Positions 30,791-41,320 of a stretch of DNA of 64,000 bases are shown here, piece after piece. The stretch spans positions 78,367,326-78,431,325 of the forward strand of contig NC_079322.1 in the NCBI RefSeq assembly GCF_029931775.1, given 5' to 3'. The notes beneath the pieces were generated by a model. It had not been told where the DNA came from. It worked only from the letters and a program-made list of their open reading frames with translations, and did not search any database. Position 1 is the first letter of the stretch. Each line of letters opens with the position of its first letter. The position numbers were made by a program, and so were the translations under genes. The DNA is from Euleptes europaea. Its lineage: Eukaryota > Chordata > Lepidosauria > Squamata > Sphaerodactylidae.

Positions 30791-31139
30791 CAGTGTCAAG
30801 TGTGTAGGAAGAGTAATATATAGTCAGTTATTGACTATATTAACTACAACTGCTTGTAGTTATTGCTTGAATGGGCACAGCTGTGGCACCAAAGGAAGCA
30901 GAACCCTCTTCCAAGTCAACCAAGAGCACTGGACTGTCATTGTCTTTTAAATTATGTCTTTGAAACATTTATTCCTTACAGAAACATTTATTCTTTGAGG
31001 CACCTTATGGTATGGATAAATTACATTAAAACCGAAATGCAAAAATCACAATTTGGATCTGCTAGTAAATTAATCAAATGTGGTCCTAAATAAAACAATT
31101 GTCAACTGCCTCCTGAAGATGTAAATTTGAATTTATTTT

Positions 31140-31456
31140 TGTTATTTAAAACATTTATTAGCTGCCTTTCTGCCTTGCAGTGCTCAAAGCAGCTTGCATT
31201 GGAAATAAAACAACTATAAAACACATAAAAGATGACAATTTAAAAGTTAGGACTCCCAATAAATAAAAACTAACTTAGTCAAATGCAGTCCTAAACAAAA
31301 CCGTCTTCAGCTGCCTCCTAAAGACTGGGAGCCGGACACACCACCCTGGGGAGGCTGTTCCATAATAGTGGGGCTGTCACTGAGGAGGTCCCCCTCTCTT
31401 GTACCCACCAAATGAACTTCTTTGATTGATGGGACAGTCAGGAGGGCCTCTCATAA
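31140..31456 (-). repeat. Unassigned dispersed repeat
   Basis: 'tttattagctgcctttctgcc' and 'taaaacacataaaagatgac' recur in variants near 4440, 17480, 32410 and 57935. Class not determined. Confidence 0.45.
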
Positions 31457-31870
31457 GGACATAAGAAAAGCCCTGCTGGTTCAGGCCAAGGCCCATCACG
31501 TCCAGCAGTCTGTTCACACAGCGGCCAGCCAGGTGCCTCCAGGAAGCCCACAAACAAGACTTTGACTGCAGCAGCACCATCCTGCCTGTGTCCCACAGCA
31601 CCTAATATCATAAGAACCTAAGAAAAGCCCTGCTGGATCAGACCCAGGCCCATCGAGTCCAGCAGTCTGTTCACACAGTGGCCAGCCAGGTGCCTCCAGG
31701 AAGCCCTCAAGGAAGACGACTGCAGCAGCATCTATCCTGCCTGTCTTCCCCAGCACCTCATATAATAGGCATGCTCCTCTGATACTGGAGAGAATATGTA
31801 TGCATCATGACTAGTATCCATTTTGACTAATAGCCATGAATAGCCCTCTCCTCCATGAACATGCTCACTC
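31457..31870 (-). repeat. Two adjacent CR1 LINE 3' ends
   Basis: 31457-31610 and 31611-31870 each begin with a reversed terminus ('cataagaaaagccctgctgg'; 'cctaagaaaagccctgctgg'), in the same orientation, so two insertions or a tandem copy. Confidence 0.85.
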
Positions 31871-32409
31871 CCCTCAATCCAACGGCTTTGCTTTGGCCAG
31901 GCTCCGTTTCTTCTCCCCAGTTCCTCAAATGGAGCAGTGACTCAACTCTCCCTCGCAGGGCAGTCGTGAGAACAGGCGTAACAAAGGCTGCTAGTGCTTC
32001 AAAGCTTAATGAGTAGCAGCACATGCACACACACATGAGAAAGAGAAAGAGAGAGACAGGCTTGAGGGTGAAAGAGAATGCAGAAGCAAAGAGAGCCTCA
32101 GCGTCAGATTCAATTAACGGGTAACTAGGTAGTGACCTCCTTTGCAAGAGCTGGAAGGAAAAGCAGGAGCGGCGCCTGGCATATCCATGTGCGCGCATCA
32201 AGGGCTCTGCTAGATCAGCGCTGACCTCCTAGGAAGAACTCTGCCTCTGCTTATTCAAACAGCAGCTTTGCCAAGGGGCAGAACGAAGACTTAACAATTA
32301 CAGCTTTAACGTTATCAAGAATTAGTCAGTCTGTGCTGGGCTTTAATTTAAGCAGGATCCTGGCTAGGGCTAAAGAAGACACCCGTGGGACTTGGTACTT
32401 ACGCAGAGT

Positions 32410-32820
32410 CTTATTAATTCATTTACAACATTTATATCCTGCCTTTCTGCCCTTACGAGGACCACCAAAGCGGCTAACAGTTTGAAACGTACGTGATAAA
32501 AATCACATTTTAAAATCATTAAAACAAGCCCCCCTCCAAACATATCATTAAAAAAATGTTAAAAAGCAAAGATACGAAATGTTAAAATACATACAAAACA
32601 TACAATCATTGGTTAGGAAGGAATTGAGGGAATGCCAAACGAAATTGGGGGGGGAAAAGATTTCAATTGCTGGCGGAACACGACAACAGAAGGGAACAGA
32701 CAAATCTCCCCCGGGACAAGCGTTCCCGAGGTTTGGTGCCATGACTGAGGCCCTGTCCCAGGTTGCCACCCACCTAATCCCAGAAGATTGGGGGCACTGT
32801 AGTGGTCAAGTGGGTTGAAA
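32410..32820 (-). repeat. Unassigned dispersed repeat
   Basis: 'cctgcctttctgcccttacg' and 'gcggctaacagtttgaaacg' as in the 31140 family; the longest copy seen. Confidence 0.45.
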
Positions 32821-32876
32821 AGGGAATATGTGGTCCTTCACGTATGTTGGTCCCAAACCATATAGGGCTTTTCAGG

Positions 32877-33075
32877 TCATATGAACACATGAAACTGCCT
32901 TGCACTGAATCAGATCTTCGGTCCATCGAGGACAGTATTGACTACTCAGCCTGGAAGCAGCTCTCCAGGGTCTCAGGCAGAGAAAGGCCTTTCACATCAC
33001 CAACTGGTGGCTACTTTAACGAGATGCTGGGGATGGAACCTGGGACCTTCTGCATGACAAGCAGAGAGATCACGA
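32877..33075 (-). repeat. SINE B, inverted
   Basis: 'atgaacacatgaaactgcc' to 'gggaccttctgcatgacaag'. Confidence 0.88.
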
Positions 33076-33210
33076 TGGGTAGCCATGTTAGTCTGTCTGT
33101 AGTAGTAGAAAAGAGCAAGAGTCCAGTAGTGAGCTGTGATTCACAAAAGCTCATACCCTGCCAGAAATTTTGTTCGTATTTTACTGGACTGTTAGTCTTT
33201 AAGATGCTAC
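33076..33210 (+). repeat. Dispersed repeat related to the hammerhead-bearing family
   Basis: 'gtagtgagctgtgattcac' and 'aaagctcataccctgcc', then 'ttagtctttaagatgctac'. The core is decayed. A better copy is at 52495-52700. Confidence 0.55.
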
Positions 33211-33213
33211 AGG

Positions 33214-33434
33214 GGAGGGGTCGTGGCTCAGTGGTGGAGCATCTGCTTGGCATGCAGAAGATCCCAGGTTCAATCCCCAGCATCTCCAGTTAAAGGGACC
33301 AGGCAAGTTTAGGTGATGTGAAAGACCTCTCTGCCTGAGACCCTGGAGAGCTACTGCTGGTCTCAGTAGACAATACTGACTTTGATGGACCATGGTGGGG
33401 GGTCTGATTCAGCAGAAGGCAGCTTCATGTGTGA
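33214..33434 (+). repeat. SINE B
   Basis: Full-length: 'ggtcgtggctcagtggtggagc', B box ggttcaatccc, tail 'ggcagcttcatgtgtg'. Confidence 0.93.
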
Positions 33435-33449
33435 CTCTTGCCCTTTACT

Positions 33450-33500
33450 GCTGCTGTATGCCAAGCAAATGCTCTTCCACTGAGCTACAGCCCCTCCCCA
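33450..33500 (-). repeat. SINE B, short inverted fragment
   Basis: 'atgccaagcaaatgctcttc' and 'tgagctacagcccctcc', tail-to-tail with the previous copy. Confidence 0.75.
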
Positions 33501-33783
33501 AGGTTAAGACCAACACCTTGAATTGTGCCCGGGAACAAATTGGAAGCCAGCCTAGGCTAGCTGCTAGCATGATATGGGCTCCGGTCAACATCCTGGCTGC
33601 AGTGTTCTGTGCCAGCTGAAGTTTCCAAATGCTTTCAATGGCAGCCCCACGTAGAGCGCATGAAACAGCGTTTGGGAGTGCAAAGTCCTGCAGGTGAGTT
33701 CTGTTGTCATAGAATCATGGAAGGGGCCAGACAGACCAGACCATCTACTCCAACCTCCTGCTCAATGCAGGATTAGCCTAGAA

Positions 33784-34025
33784 CAGTGATGGCGAACCTT
33801 TTAGAGACCGAGTGCCCAAACTGCAACCCAAAACCCACTTATTTATCGCCAAGTGCCAACATGGCAATTTAACCTAAATACTGAGGTTTTGGTTTAGAAA
33901 AAAACCACTAATACATTAACATCTTTTGTCTTAAAAGAAAAACACAATAACAGAGCTTTTAATTATTCAAACAACTTTTTATGGAAAGGTAAAAGTTTGC
34001 ATTTGGCATGCTTTTGAACAATCTA
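33784..34025. mobile_element. hAT-type element, one end only
   Basis: Starts cagtgatggcgaacctttt, a hAT-like terminus; no matching right end found. It interrupts a CR1 3' fragment (33712-33783). Confidence 0.55.
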
Positions 34026-34854
34026 GTCTAGCTCCTGTATCTCACAGTGGCCCACATCTATAATAAGGAGGTAGCACATACCCATCAGGGCTAGTAACCC
34101 ATGATGGACTTTTCCTCCAGAAATTAGTCCAGTCCCTTCTTAAAGACATCTAGGCTAGACGCCATCACCACATCCTGTGGCAAGGAGTTTCACAGGTTAA
34201 TTACATGCTGGGTAAATGGGTATTCCTCTTTTATTGAGCAGAGGGAGAGTAACTGGTCCTCCGCACCCCAGCAGTGTCTCTTCTGGTGGCTGTCTGCTGG
34301 TCTTCTTTTGCTTCTTTTTACATTGTGAGCCCCTTAGGGACAGGGAGCAGTTAGAAAAGTGAAATATAAATACTGTCAATAATAGTAATACTGTGCAAGA
34401 TTGCATTTATTTTTTTATTAAGCCAGCAGTATTTCCAGGATCTCGGGGGGGGGGGGGAGAGATCAAACCTCACTGAGATTCCGGAGATGCCAACAGACCG
34501 AAAATTGATGACATCCGGCTTGCAACAGAAAACACCAAGGTGACAAATGCTTACAGAGCAGATCACCTGGGGTTCCCTGAGGCAGGATAAGAGTTAATTG
34601 CAGGACCATTTGTTACTATGCCAACAAGTGGTCTGGCAGATGGGGGAAGCAATTGCATTTTTTACCAATGTTAATTGAGCCGCCCCTCTTCCCAGTTTTT
34701 GTTTCTGCCCGGGCTCCAGATTCATCTGTATCTTTTATACCATGTTTATGTCATTTTATATGTCATAAGTAATTTATATGCCACTTACACGTAACTGATG
34801 CAAAACATAATGTGAAAGCTTGTTCACATTTAATAGGAAAACTTCAGTATGAGG

Positions 34855-35235
34855 AATCAGGACATGGTTGCTCCAGAAGGCCAGACCGAAACCAACGGGT
34901 TGAAATTAAACCAAAAGAGTTTCTGGTTTCTGTTTAGACGTTAGGAAGAATTTTCTAACAGAGCGGTTCCTCAGTGGAACAGGCTTCCTCGGGAGGTGGT
35001 GAGCTCTCCTTCCCTGGAGGTCTTTAAGCAGAGGCTAGATGGCCATCTGTCAGCAATGCTGATTCTATGACCTTAGGCAGATGATGAGAGGGAGGGCACC
35101 TTGGCCATCTTCTGGGCATGGAGTAGGGGTCACTGGGGTGTGTGTGGGGGAGGTAGTTTGGAATTTCCTGCATTGTGGAGGGGGTTGGACTAGATGACCC
35201 TGTAGGTCCCTTCCGACTCTATGATTCTATGGTCC
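34855..35235 (+). repeat. CR1 LINE 3' portion
   Basis: 'accaacgggttgaaattaaa' to 'ccttccgactctatgattct'. Confidence 0.88.
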
Positions 35236-35554
35236 AGGTTTCACAGGCTGGATTTTCACAAAGGATAGGGGAAAAGGAAAAGGGAATTTTCCAGTCAAAA
35301 TACCAGGCCTGTGAATGTTGGTAGCAGCCATAATTCTAATCTGCTATGAAAAGAAATTGGATTTGTTTTTGTAGTAGGATTATTGCGCTGGGATTTGTGC
35401 TTTTTGATTGTAGCGCTCTGGGGTTTTAAAAAAACTCACTGTAGTCCTTCCTGGGGGCTGGATTTTTGGATGTCAGGGGAAGGGTACCAAGGGTTTCTTT
35501 GGTTTGGTAAACTGATACAGGTTAGATTCAGAGGGTAGCTAGAATCAAATCCAG

Positions 35555-35660
35555 TAGCACCTAACGGTATCTGATGAAGGGAGCCTGGACTCTCAAAAGC
35601 TCATATCCTGACAATCCTTTTGGTCTCTAAGGTGCTGCTGCACTCGAATCGAGCGGGTGC
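35555..35660 (+). repeat. Dispersed 'CTGATGAAGGGAG' repeat
   Basis: 'tatctgatgaagggagcctgg' (core CUGAUGA), then 'tcaaaagctcatatcctg' and 'ctctaaggtgctgctgcac'. Second core position changed. Confidence 0.6.
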
Positions 35661-35705
35661 AGGTTAGAGGGTTCATGCTTCTGGTACGAATGGTGAGTTG
35701 GCTTC

Positions 35706-36065
35706 ATAAGAACATAAGAAAGGCCCTGCTGGATCAGACCCAGGCCCATCAAGTCCAGCAGTCTGTTCACACAGTGGCCAACCAGGTGCCTCCCGGAAGC
35801 CCACAAATAAGACTTTGACTGCAGCAGCACCATCCTGCCTGTGTCCCACAGCACCTAAGATAACAGGCATGCTCCTCTGATCCTGGAGAGAATAGGGATG
35901 CATCATAACTAATATCCATTTTTACTAGTAGCCATGGGTAGCCCACTCCTCCATGAACCTCCCTCTCAAAGCCTTCCAGGTTGGCAGCCATCACCACATC
36001 CTGGGGCAGGGAGTTCCACCATTTAACTATGCATTGTGTGAAGAAATACTTCCTTTTATCTGCTT
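35706..36065 (-). repeat. CR1 LINE 3' portion
   Basis: Reversed terminus at 35706 ('ataagaacataagaaaggcc') to 'agaaatacttccttttatctg'. Confidence 0.88.
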
Positions 36066-36640
36066 CACACAGAAGAGATCTGGTGGTTACCTATGCTTGT
36101 GGATGGCTCAGAGTACATCGTGAAACGTAAACAGAAAGCTTCGATTTTTAAGGAGGAGAGATATTTTATCCCTGGCAGTAGAAGCGATGGGTGAATGAAA
36201 TCCCGGTTTTTGGTGAAATGTGGTGTTTGCACAGCCAACCCCCTCCGGCCGTGTGGCTTTGCAGTCAGGAACTGACCGCCCCCCAGCCGCTGCTCTGCTT
36301 AAGTCTGTGAACATGGAGGAGATTCATACATCTTTTTATGACGTTCCCAGATTGCTTTGATGTAACCGGCCAGCTGGAAGCCCAGTTTTTGCTCACTGTC
36401 ACCATGGAGACTGAAGCAGGGGGGGCTTCGGTTGCTATGGAAGCAGGCTAGGGATTGACAACAAGAAGAACCAATTGAATATTCCCCCTGCACCCACGCC
36501 CCCAAATACATTATAGCGGATAATGGTGAAGGCTGTCCGCGAAAAGCTTGCAGTGCCGTGGGGCGGGGCTTTGCAAAACCTCTAAATTGGGGGCTTCATC
36601 CTGCAATATAAAAGAGACTTCACTGTGTTTTTTTTTTGTT
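36066..36640. promoter_or_regulatory. Repeat-free block with paired RFX-like boxes, GC box and TATA-like motif
   Basis: GTCACCATGGAGAC at 36398-36411 and GTTGCTATGGAAGC at 36431-36444 both resemble the RFX X-box; GGGGCGGGGC is at 36560-36569 and TATAAAAG at 36607-36614. No ORF follows. Possibly an enhancer or promoter between TBRG4 and NACAD; inference only. Confidence 0.35.
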
Positions 36641-36890
36641 TTATTTATATATTATTGACTTTAATTTATACCCTACTTTACTCCTCAATGGGGGCCCCAT
36701 GGGGGCTTACATCATTCTCCTTTCCTTCTTTTTATCCTCACAGCAGTCTTGTGAGGTCGGTTAGGCTGAGATAACTGGGTAACTGGCCCAGTCACCCAGC
36801 AATCTTCCGTGGCAGAGTGGGGATTCGAACCTGGGTCTTCCAGATCCTAGTATGACACTCCAACCACTATACCCTACTACACTGGCTGTG
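36640..36890 (-). repeat. Sauria-like SINE, near full length
   Basis: Reversed tail 'atttataccctactttactcc', B box ggattcgaacctggg, head 'accctactacactggct'. Confidence 0.8.
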
Positions 36891-37261
36891 TGTTCTTTAG
36901 CTACAGGGTGATCCTTCCTTGCATTTGAAGCGACAGTCCGGCATATCAGAAAACTGAAAGCCATCTCACGCGTCAATTTTGCCACCACACTTAAGGCATG
37001 CAGACTCTTCTTTTTAACTTTGAAAAATGCCACATCCATGTTCATATGGGTTCCGATTCATTTATTGCCGTGTTAATTTAAACAAGGAAACTCCCCCCCC
37101 CCCGAAAGTGCAAAACTTCTCCAAGAACGGGGGAGCACCATGTGTTCTCGGAAGACATCACGGGCTCTAGCGATTTAATACTGACTGCGTGGGAGAATAG
37201 ATCTCACCCGCTGCATGGATGCAAAAGTGTCCACAAGACAGGAGGAAAGGAAACTCCACTG

Positions 37262-37540
37262 TAGGGTTGCCAACTCCAGGTTGGAAAATTCCTGGAAATT
37301 TGGGGGTGGAGCCTGGGAACGACAGGGACCTCGGCAGGGTACAATGCCATGGAATCCACCCTCCAAAGCATACATTTAGAATCATAAAGTTGGAAGGGAC
37401 CACTGGGGTCATCTAGTCCAACCCACTGCACAATGTAGGAAATTCACAACTACCTCTCCCCACACACACATACCCAGTGACCCGTACGCCACGGGAACTA
37501 TCTCTGTAGTCTGGAGATTAATTGTAATGCCGTGGAATCT
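37262..37540. mobile_element. hAT-type MITE (family F) interrupted by a CR1 3' end
   Basis: Starts tagggttgccaactccagg; a CR1 terminus occupies about 37373-37490 ('aatcataaagttggaaggg'); MITE-like sequence resumes at 'gtctggagattaattgtaatg'. Confidence 0.6.
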
Positions 37541-37657
37541 CTCTGGGTGACCTTGGGCCATTCACTCCCTCTAACCTACCTCACAGGGTTGTTGTGAGGA
37601 TAAAATTGAGAGGAGAGGGATGTAAGCTGATTTGGGTTCCTATGAGGGAAGAAAGGT
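37537..37657 (+). repeat. Sauria-like SINE 3' part
   Basis: 'tgggtgaccttgggccattc' to 'cctatgagggaagaaaggtgg', directly followed by SINE A. Confidence 0.7.
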
Positions 37658-37659
37658 GG

Positions 37660-37966
37660 GAGCCAGTGTGGTGTAGTGCTTAAGAACGGTGGTTTGGAGC
37701 GGTTGACTCTGATCTGGAGAACCGGGTTCGATTCCCCACTCCTCCACATGAGCAGGGGACGCTAATCTGGTGAAGTGGGTTGGTTTCCCCACTCCTCCAC
37801 ATGAAGCCAGCTGGGTGACCTTGGGCTAGTCACCTTCTCTCAGCCCCACCGGCCCTGCAAGGTGTCTATTGCGGGGAGGGGAAGGGAAGGTGATTTTAAG
37901 CCGGTTTGAGTCTCCCTTAAGTGGTAGAGAAAGTTGGCATATAAAAACCAACTCTTCTTCTTCTCT
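37660..37966 (+). repeat. SINE A
   Basis: Full-length: 'gccagtgtggtgtagtgc', B box gggttcgattcccc, CTT tail. Confidence 0.93.
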
Positions 37967-38263
37967 TCTATCAATGAAGTCCATAAATAAATCCAGGATT
38001 GTTAGAATGAGGAGCGAATGATGTAAGTTGCTTTGGGTCCCTATTGGGGAGAAAGGTGGGGTACAAATGAAGTAAACAATTTTTAAAAAATAATGAGAAT
38101 AAAAATATAGGGGAAGCTACTGTGATGTTGTATTGGGAAGACCTACGTCTGCCATCAGACCACCAAAGCACTGGATTTAGTGTTGGCTAGAGAATTCAGC
38201 ATCCTGTAAATGCTGGGATGTCATTCTCCAAAAAGGCAAGCTCCTTCAGGCAAAGATATAGAG

Positions 38264-38458
38264 CAATGGTTCCTAAACTTTTTGGGTCACCGCCCCCTTG
38301 GTTCCACAAACTCAACCCCAGTGCCCCCTAACCTATCCAACAACACAGTTGAAGGGGCCCACTTTAAGCACCCCCCTGCTGCCCCCTTGCCTCTTAGTAC
38401 CCCCTAGGTAATCCCACTGCCCCCCAGGGGGTGGTACTGCTCACTTTGGGAACCACTG
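38264..38458. mobile_element. Short non-autonomous hAT element with perfect TSD
   Basis: Ends CAATGGTTCCTAAAC and TTTGGGAACCACTG; flanked on both sides by ATATAGAG (38256-38263 and 38459-38466). Same family as 54487-54671, opposite orientation. Confidence 0.9.
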
Positions 38459-38559
38459 ATATAGAGGCTTGAATCAAGTGATGCTGGAATTGTCCAGAAT
38501 CTCAGGTCTGAGCACAATTGAGGAAGAAAATACCTGGCCCATAAACCGCCGACCTCACT

Positions 38560-38960
38560 TAAGTACTTGAAGGGCTGTCATAGAGAGGATGGTGCTGAGT
38601 AGTTTTCTGTTGCCCCAGAAGGTTGGACCAGAACCAGTGGATAAAAATTAAATCAAAAGAGTTTCCGTCTAGGCATTAGGAAGAATTTTCTAACAGTGAG
38701 AGCAGTTCCTCAGTGGAACAGGCTTCCTCGGGAGGTGGTGAGCGCTCCTTCCCTGGAGGTTTTAAAGCAGAGGCTAGATGGCCATCTGTCAGCAATGGTG
38801 ATTCTATGATCATGAGAGGGAGGGCATCTTGGCCATCTTCTGGGCATGGAGTAGGGGTCACTGGTGTGTGTGTGTGTGGGAGGTAGTTGTGAATTTCCTG
38901 CATTGTGCAGAGGGTTCGACTAGATGACCCTGGTGGTCCCTTTCAACTCTAGGATTCTAT
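38560..38960 (+). repeat. CR1 LINE 3' portion
   Basis: 'cttgaagggctgtcatagag' to 'tctaggattctatgattctc'. Confidence 0.88.
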
Positions 38961-38986
38961 GATTCTCTCTCTGTGGGGGATATTCT

Positions 38987-39382
38987 GTGAATTTTGCAGT
39001 GCAGTTCTATATCACCCGCTCAGAAGTAACTCCCATTGTGTTCACCATGGCTTCAGTCATGAGACTGCAGCTCTGTCCTTCTTGCTCTGGGTTTCATGCT
39101 CATCAATGGAGCCATAAGTGTGAAAACAGGAAGGTCCATAAACAAAGAAGCGTTCTTTATCGCTGTCCCAAATGTCTGGATTTCTGCATCCTTTTTCCAC
39201 ATTGGTGGATAACAATCCTACAGCGAGAGAGAAAAAGATTTTCACATCAGCGTCTACTTTCATTGCAAAGTGGCATCTGCAACGCTCACCAAAAAAGCCT
39301 GCTTCCTACCTTGCATGGTTATTGTACACACAAAAGTTATGTTTCCATTTATCAAGAAAAAGAGATGGCTGCACCAAAGTAA
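38987..39382 (+). other. 131-codon open frame of unknown status
   Basis: Starts MNFAVQFYITRSEV and includes CPSCSGFHAH, then CPKCLDFCILFPH, two CxxC pairs 60 codons apart. I know no family for it; it has no evident promoter and runs into the foldback at 39381. The minus frame is also open at 39057-39263. Probably chance or transposon debris. Confidence 0.2.
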
Positions 39383-39487
39383 AAAATAATAATTGGTGCA
39401 AGGGAATTATATATTAATAAATTCTGTAACCTCTGGGGTTACAGAGTTTATTAAAATATAATTCCCTTGCACCAATTATTATTTTTT
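39381..39487. mobile_element. Foldback element, 32-bp perfect arms
   Basis: 39381-39412 and 39456-39487 are exact reverse complements, and inner segments (aataaattctgtaacc / ggttacagagtttatt) also pair. The whole 107 bp can form one hairpin; MITE-like. Confidence 0.85.
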
Positions 39488-39789
39488 GCCTTGACAATTC
39501 CATTTATGCAACTCCTACGTCTCATCAGATCTCAGATCTCCATGCTTGGGAGACAGCCTGCAGGAGGGGGGAGGACGCCCGATATTGCAAGGCTGGCTGC
39601 TTTCGGGGGAAGGAGGCAGGCAGGCAGGCGTGGGCCAGACACTCTCTCGACCCAGCCTACCTCAAAGGGTCGTTGTGAGGCTCAAATGGGGGTGGGGGAT
39701 ATTTGCAGCGCGCTGCCCTCTCTTTGCAAGAAGGGTGGGGGAGAGAGGTAGGCCATTTATGCATGGGAGGTTTGGCCTTGTATTCGCCC

Positions 39790-40320
39790 CTGTCTAGCTG
39801 CACATTTCCCCCCATCCAAATTCTCAAAACTCCACAATATTGGCCATATTAGGCAGTTCATGAAAGGGAGGGAATCTTGTCCATCTTCTGGGCACCGGGT
39901 GTGTGTGTGGGGGGAGGCAGCTGTGAATGTCCTGCACTGTGCAGGGGGTTGGACTAGATGACCCTGGTGGTCTCTTCCAACTGTATGATTTATGCCTGGG
40001 AAGTTTTGCCTTGGATTTGCCGCTCTCTAGTCTAGCTGCACATTTCCCCCCATCCAAATTCTCAAAACTCCACAATATTGGCCATATTAGGCAGTTCATG
40101 AAAGGGAGGGAATCTTGTCCATCTTCTGGGCACCGGGTGTGTGTGGGGGGGGAGGCAGCTGTGAATGTCCTGCACTGTGCAGGGGGTTGGACTAGATGAC
40201 CCTGGTGGTCTCTTCCAACTGTATGATTTATGCCTGGGAAGTTTTGCCTTGGATTTGCCGCTCTCTAGCCTAGAGGCACATTCCCCCCCGTCCAAATGCT
40301 CAAAACTCTGCATGGGGGCT
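39790..40320 (+). repeat. 238-bp tandem repeat, two units plus a partial third
   Basis: 'cacatttccccccatccaaa' recurs at 39801, 40039 and (altered) 40277. Each full unit contains a CR1 3' end ('gttggactagatgaccctgg') plus flank. Units one and two are almost identical. Ends at the NACAD CpG island. Confidence 0.93.
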
Positions 40321-40379
40321 AATATTTTGAGTTCTGGGACTTCGGATGGGGAAAATGTGCGTCTAGGGAGAGGCGAATC

Positions 40380-40960
40380 CGAGGCCAAGGAGAGCCCTCC
40401 CCGAGGCAGGCTTGCACCACCAGCAGCCCCGCGAGCGCCGCAGGACGCGGCCGGCACGTGTGAGCGCCCGCCCTCCTTGGTGGCGACGCGTGCACCCCGC
40501 CGGGCCGCCCCCCCCCCCGCCGCGCGCGTGCATGCAGCCCGCCCGGGCCCCCTCCGGCCAGAAAGGGCTGCGGGTGCTGCAGCTGATGCCAGGGCTCCGC
40601 GCGCCCGCCCTGCCTCCCTCCTTGCTTTGCGCAGTGCCTGGCACCCCCCGCCCGCCCTCCCTGGCAGCGCCCGGCGGCTGACATCATCGGGGCTGCGGGC
40701 GCGGAGCAGCCCGGCCCCCCCCCCTTGCCCGCCTCGCCCCCGCTCCACCGGCTGCAGCGGCCGCCTGAAGCCGCCCCCGCCCGGCACACCCCCGCCGCCA
40801 TGCCGGGAGAGGCCAAGGCACCTGAGACAGGTGAGCCGGACCGGGAGGCGCCGCCGGGCTGCGGGGGGGGGGAGGCCGGGGGAGAAGGAGGGGAGGCCAG
40901 GAGGCAGACCCCCGGCCCACCTTGTTGCGCCTGATGGGGGGGGGGGAAGGATTGTGGACG
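40380..40960 (+). promoter_or_regulatory. CpG island / promoter of the NACAD-like gene
   Basis: Very GC-rich DNA with many CpGs, CCGCCC-type boxes and a CRE-like TGACATCA at 40679-40686, ending at the short coding exon. No TATA is evident. Bounded upstream by a 238-bp tandem repeat and downstream by SINEs. Confidence 0.75.
40800..40830 (+). CDS. NACAD: First coding exon of a NACA-family gene, probably NACAD (partial)
   Basis: Strong Kozak context (gccgccATGC) opens ten codons, MPGEAKAPET plus one base, to a donor gtgagc. NACA and NACAD proteins begin MPGEA, and the first coding exon of NACA also ends GAGACAG before its intron, as here. Position decides the paralogue: in mammals NACAD lies next to TBRG4 on the same strand and downstream of it, as in this window. 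NACAD is a nascent-polypeptide-associated-complex alpha-domain protein, expected to act at the ribosome exit. No further exon is seen in the remaining 23 kb, so the NAC and UBA domains must lie beyond the window. NACA itself or an unrelated short exon remain alternatives. Confidence 0.6.
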
Positions 40961-40967
40961 TTTTGTG

Positions 40968-41110
40968 GGGAGGGGCCGTGGCTCAGTGGCAGAGCCTCTG
41001 CTTGGCATGCGGAAGGTCCCCGGTTCCATCCCCAGGGGCATCTCCAGGTAAAGGGACTAGGCAGGTAGATGATGGGAAAGACCCCTGCCTGAGACCCCTG
41101 GAGAGCCATG
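40968..41110 (+). repeat. SINE B, 3' truncated
   Basis: 'gggccgtggctcagtggcagagc', B box ggttccatccc; stops at 'cctggagagcc'. Confidence 0.88.
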
Positions 41111-41111
41111 G

Positions 41112-41320
41112 AAGGGGGCTGTGGCTCAGTGGTAGAGGCTTTTCTTGGCGTGCAGTCCCTTTACCTCCAGGTAAAGGGACTAGGCAGGTAGATGATGGGA
41201 AAGACCCCTGCCTGAGACCCTGGAGAGCCGCTGCCGGTCTGAGTAGGCGGTACTGACTTGGATGGACCCGGGGGGGGGGGTGTCTGATTCCGTAGAAGGC
41301 AGCTTCATGTACTTAAAGGG
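41112..41320 (+). repeat. SINE B with a gap in its tRNA-like part
   Basis: 'ggctgtggctcagtggtagagg'; the B box region is missing; the tail 'ggcagcttcatgtac' is present. Head-to-tail with the previous copy. Confidence 0.85.

Noticed and set aside
33225-33290. Apparent tRNA-Ala gene (and similar hits in the other SINE B copies)
   Set aside because: Each is the head of a SINE: followed by a constant non-tRNA body and present in many copies with a broken cloverleaf.
40165-41256. 363-codon plus-strand open frame over the NACAD CpG island (and 241-codon minus frames)
   Set aside because: It joins a CR1 end, CpG-island sequence and two SINEs; GC-rich DNA lacks stops. Only the short exon at 40800-40830 has family support.
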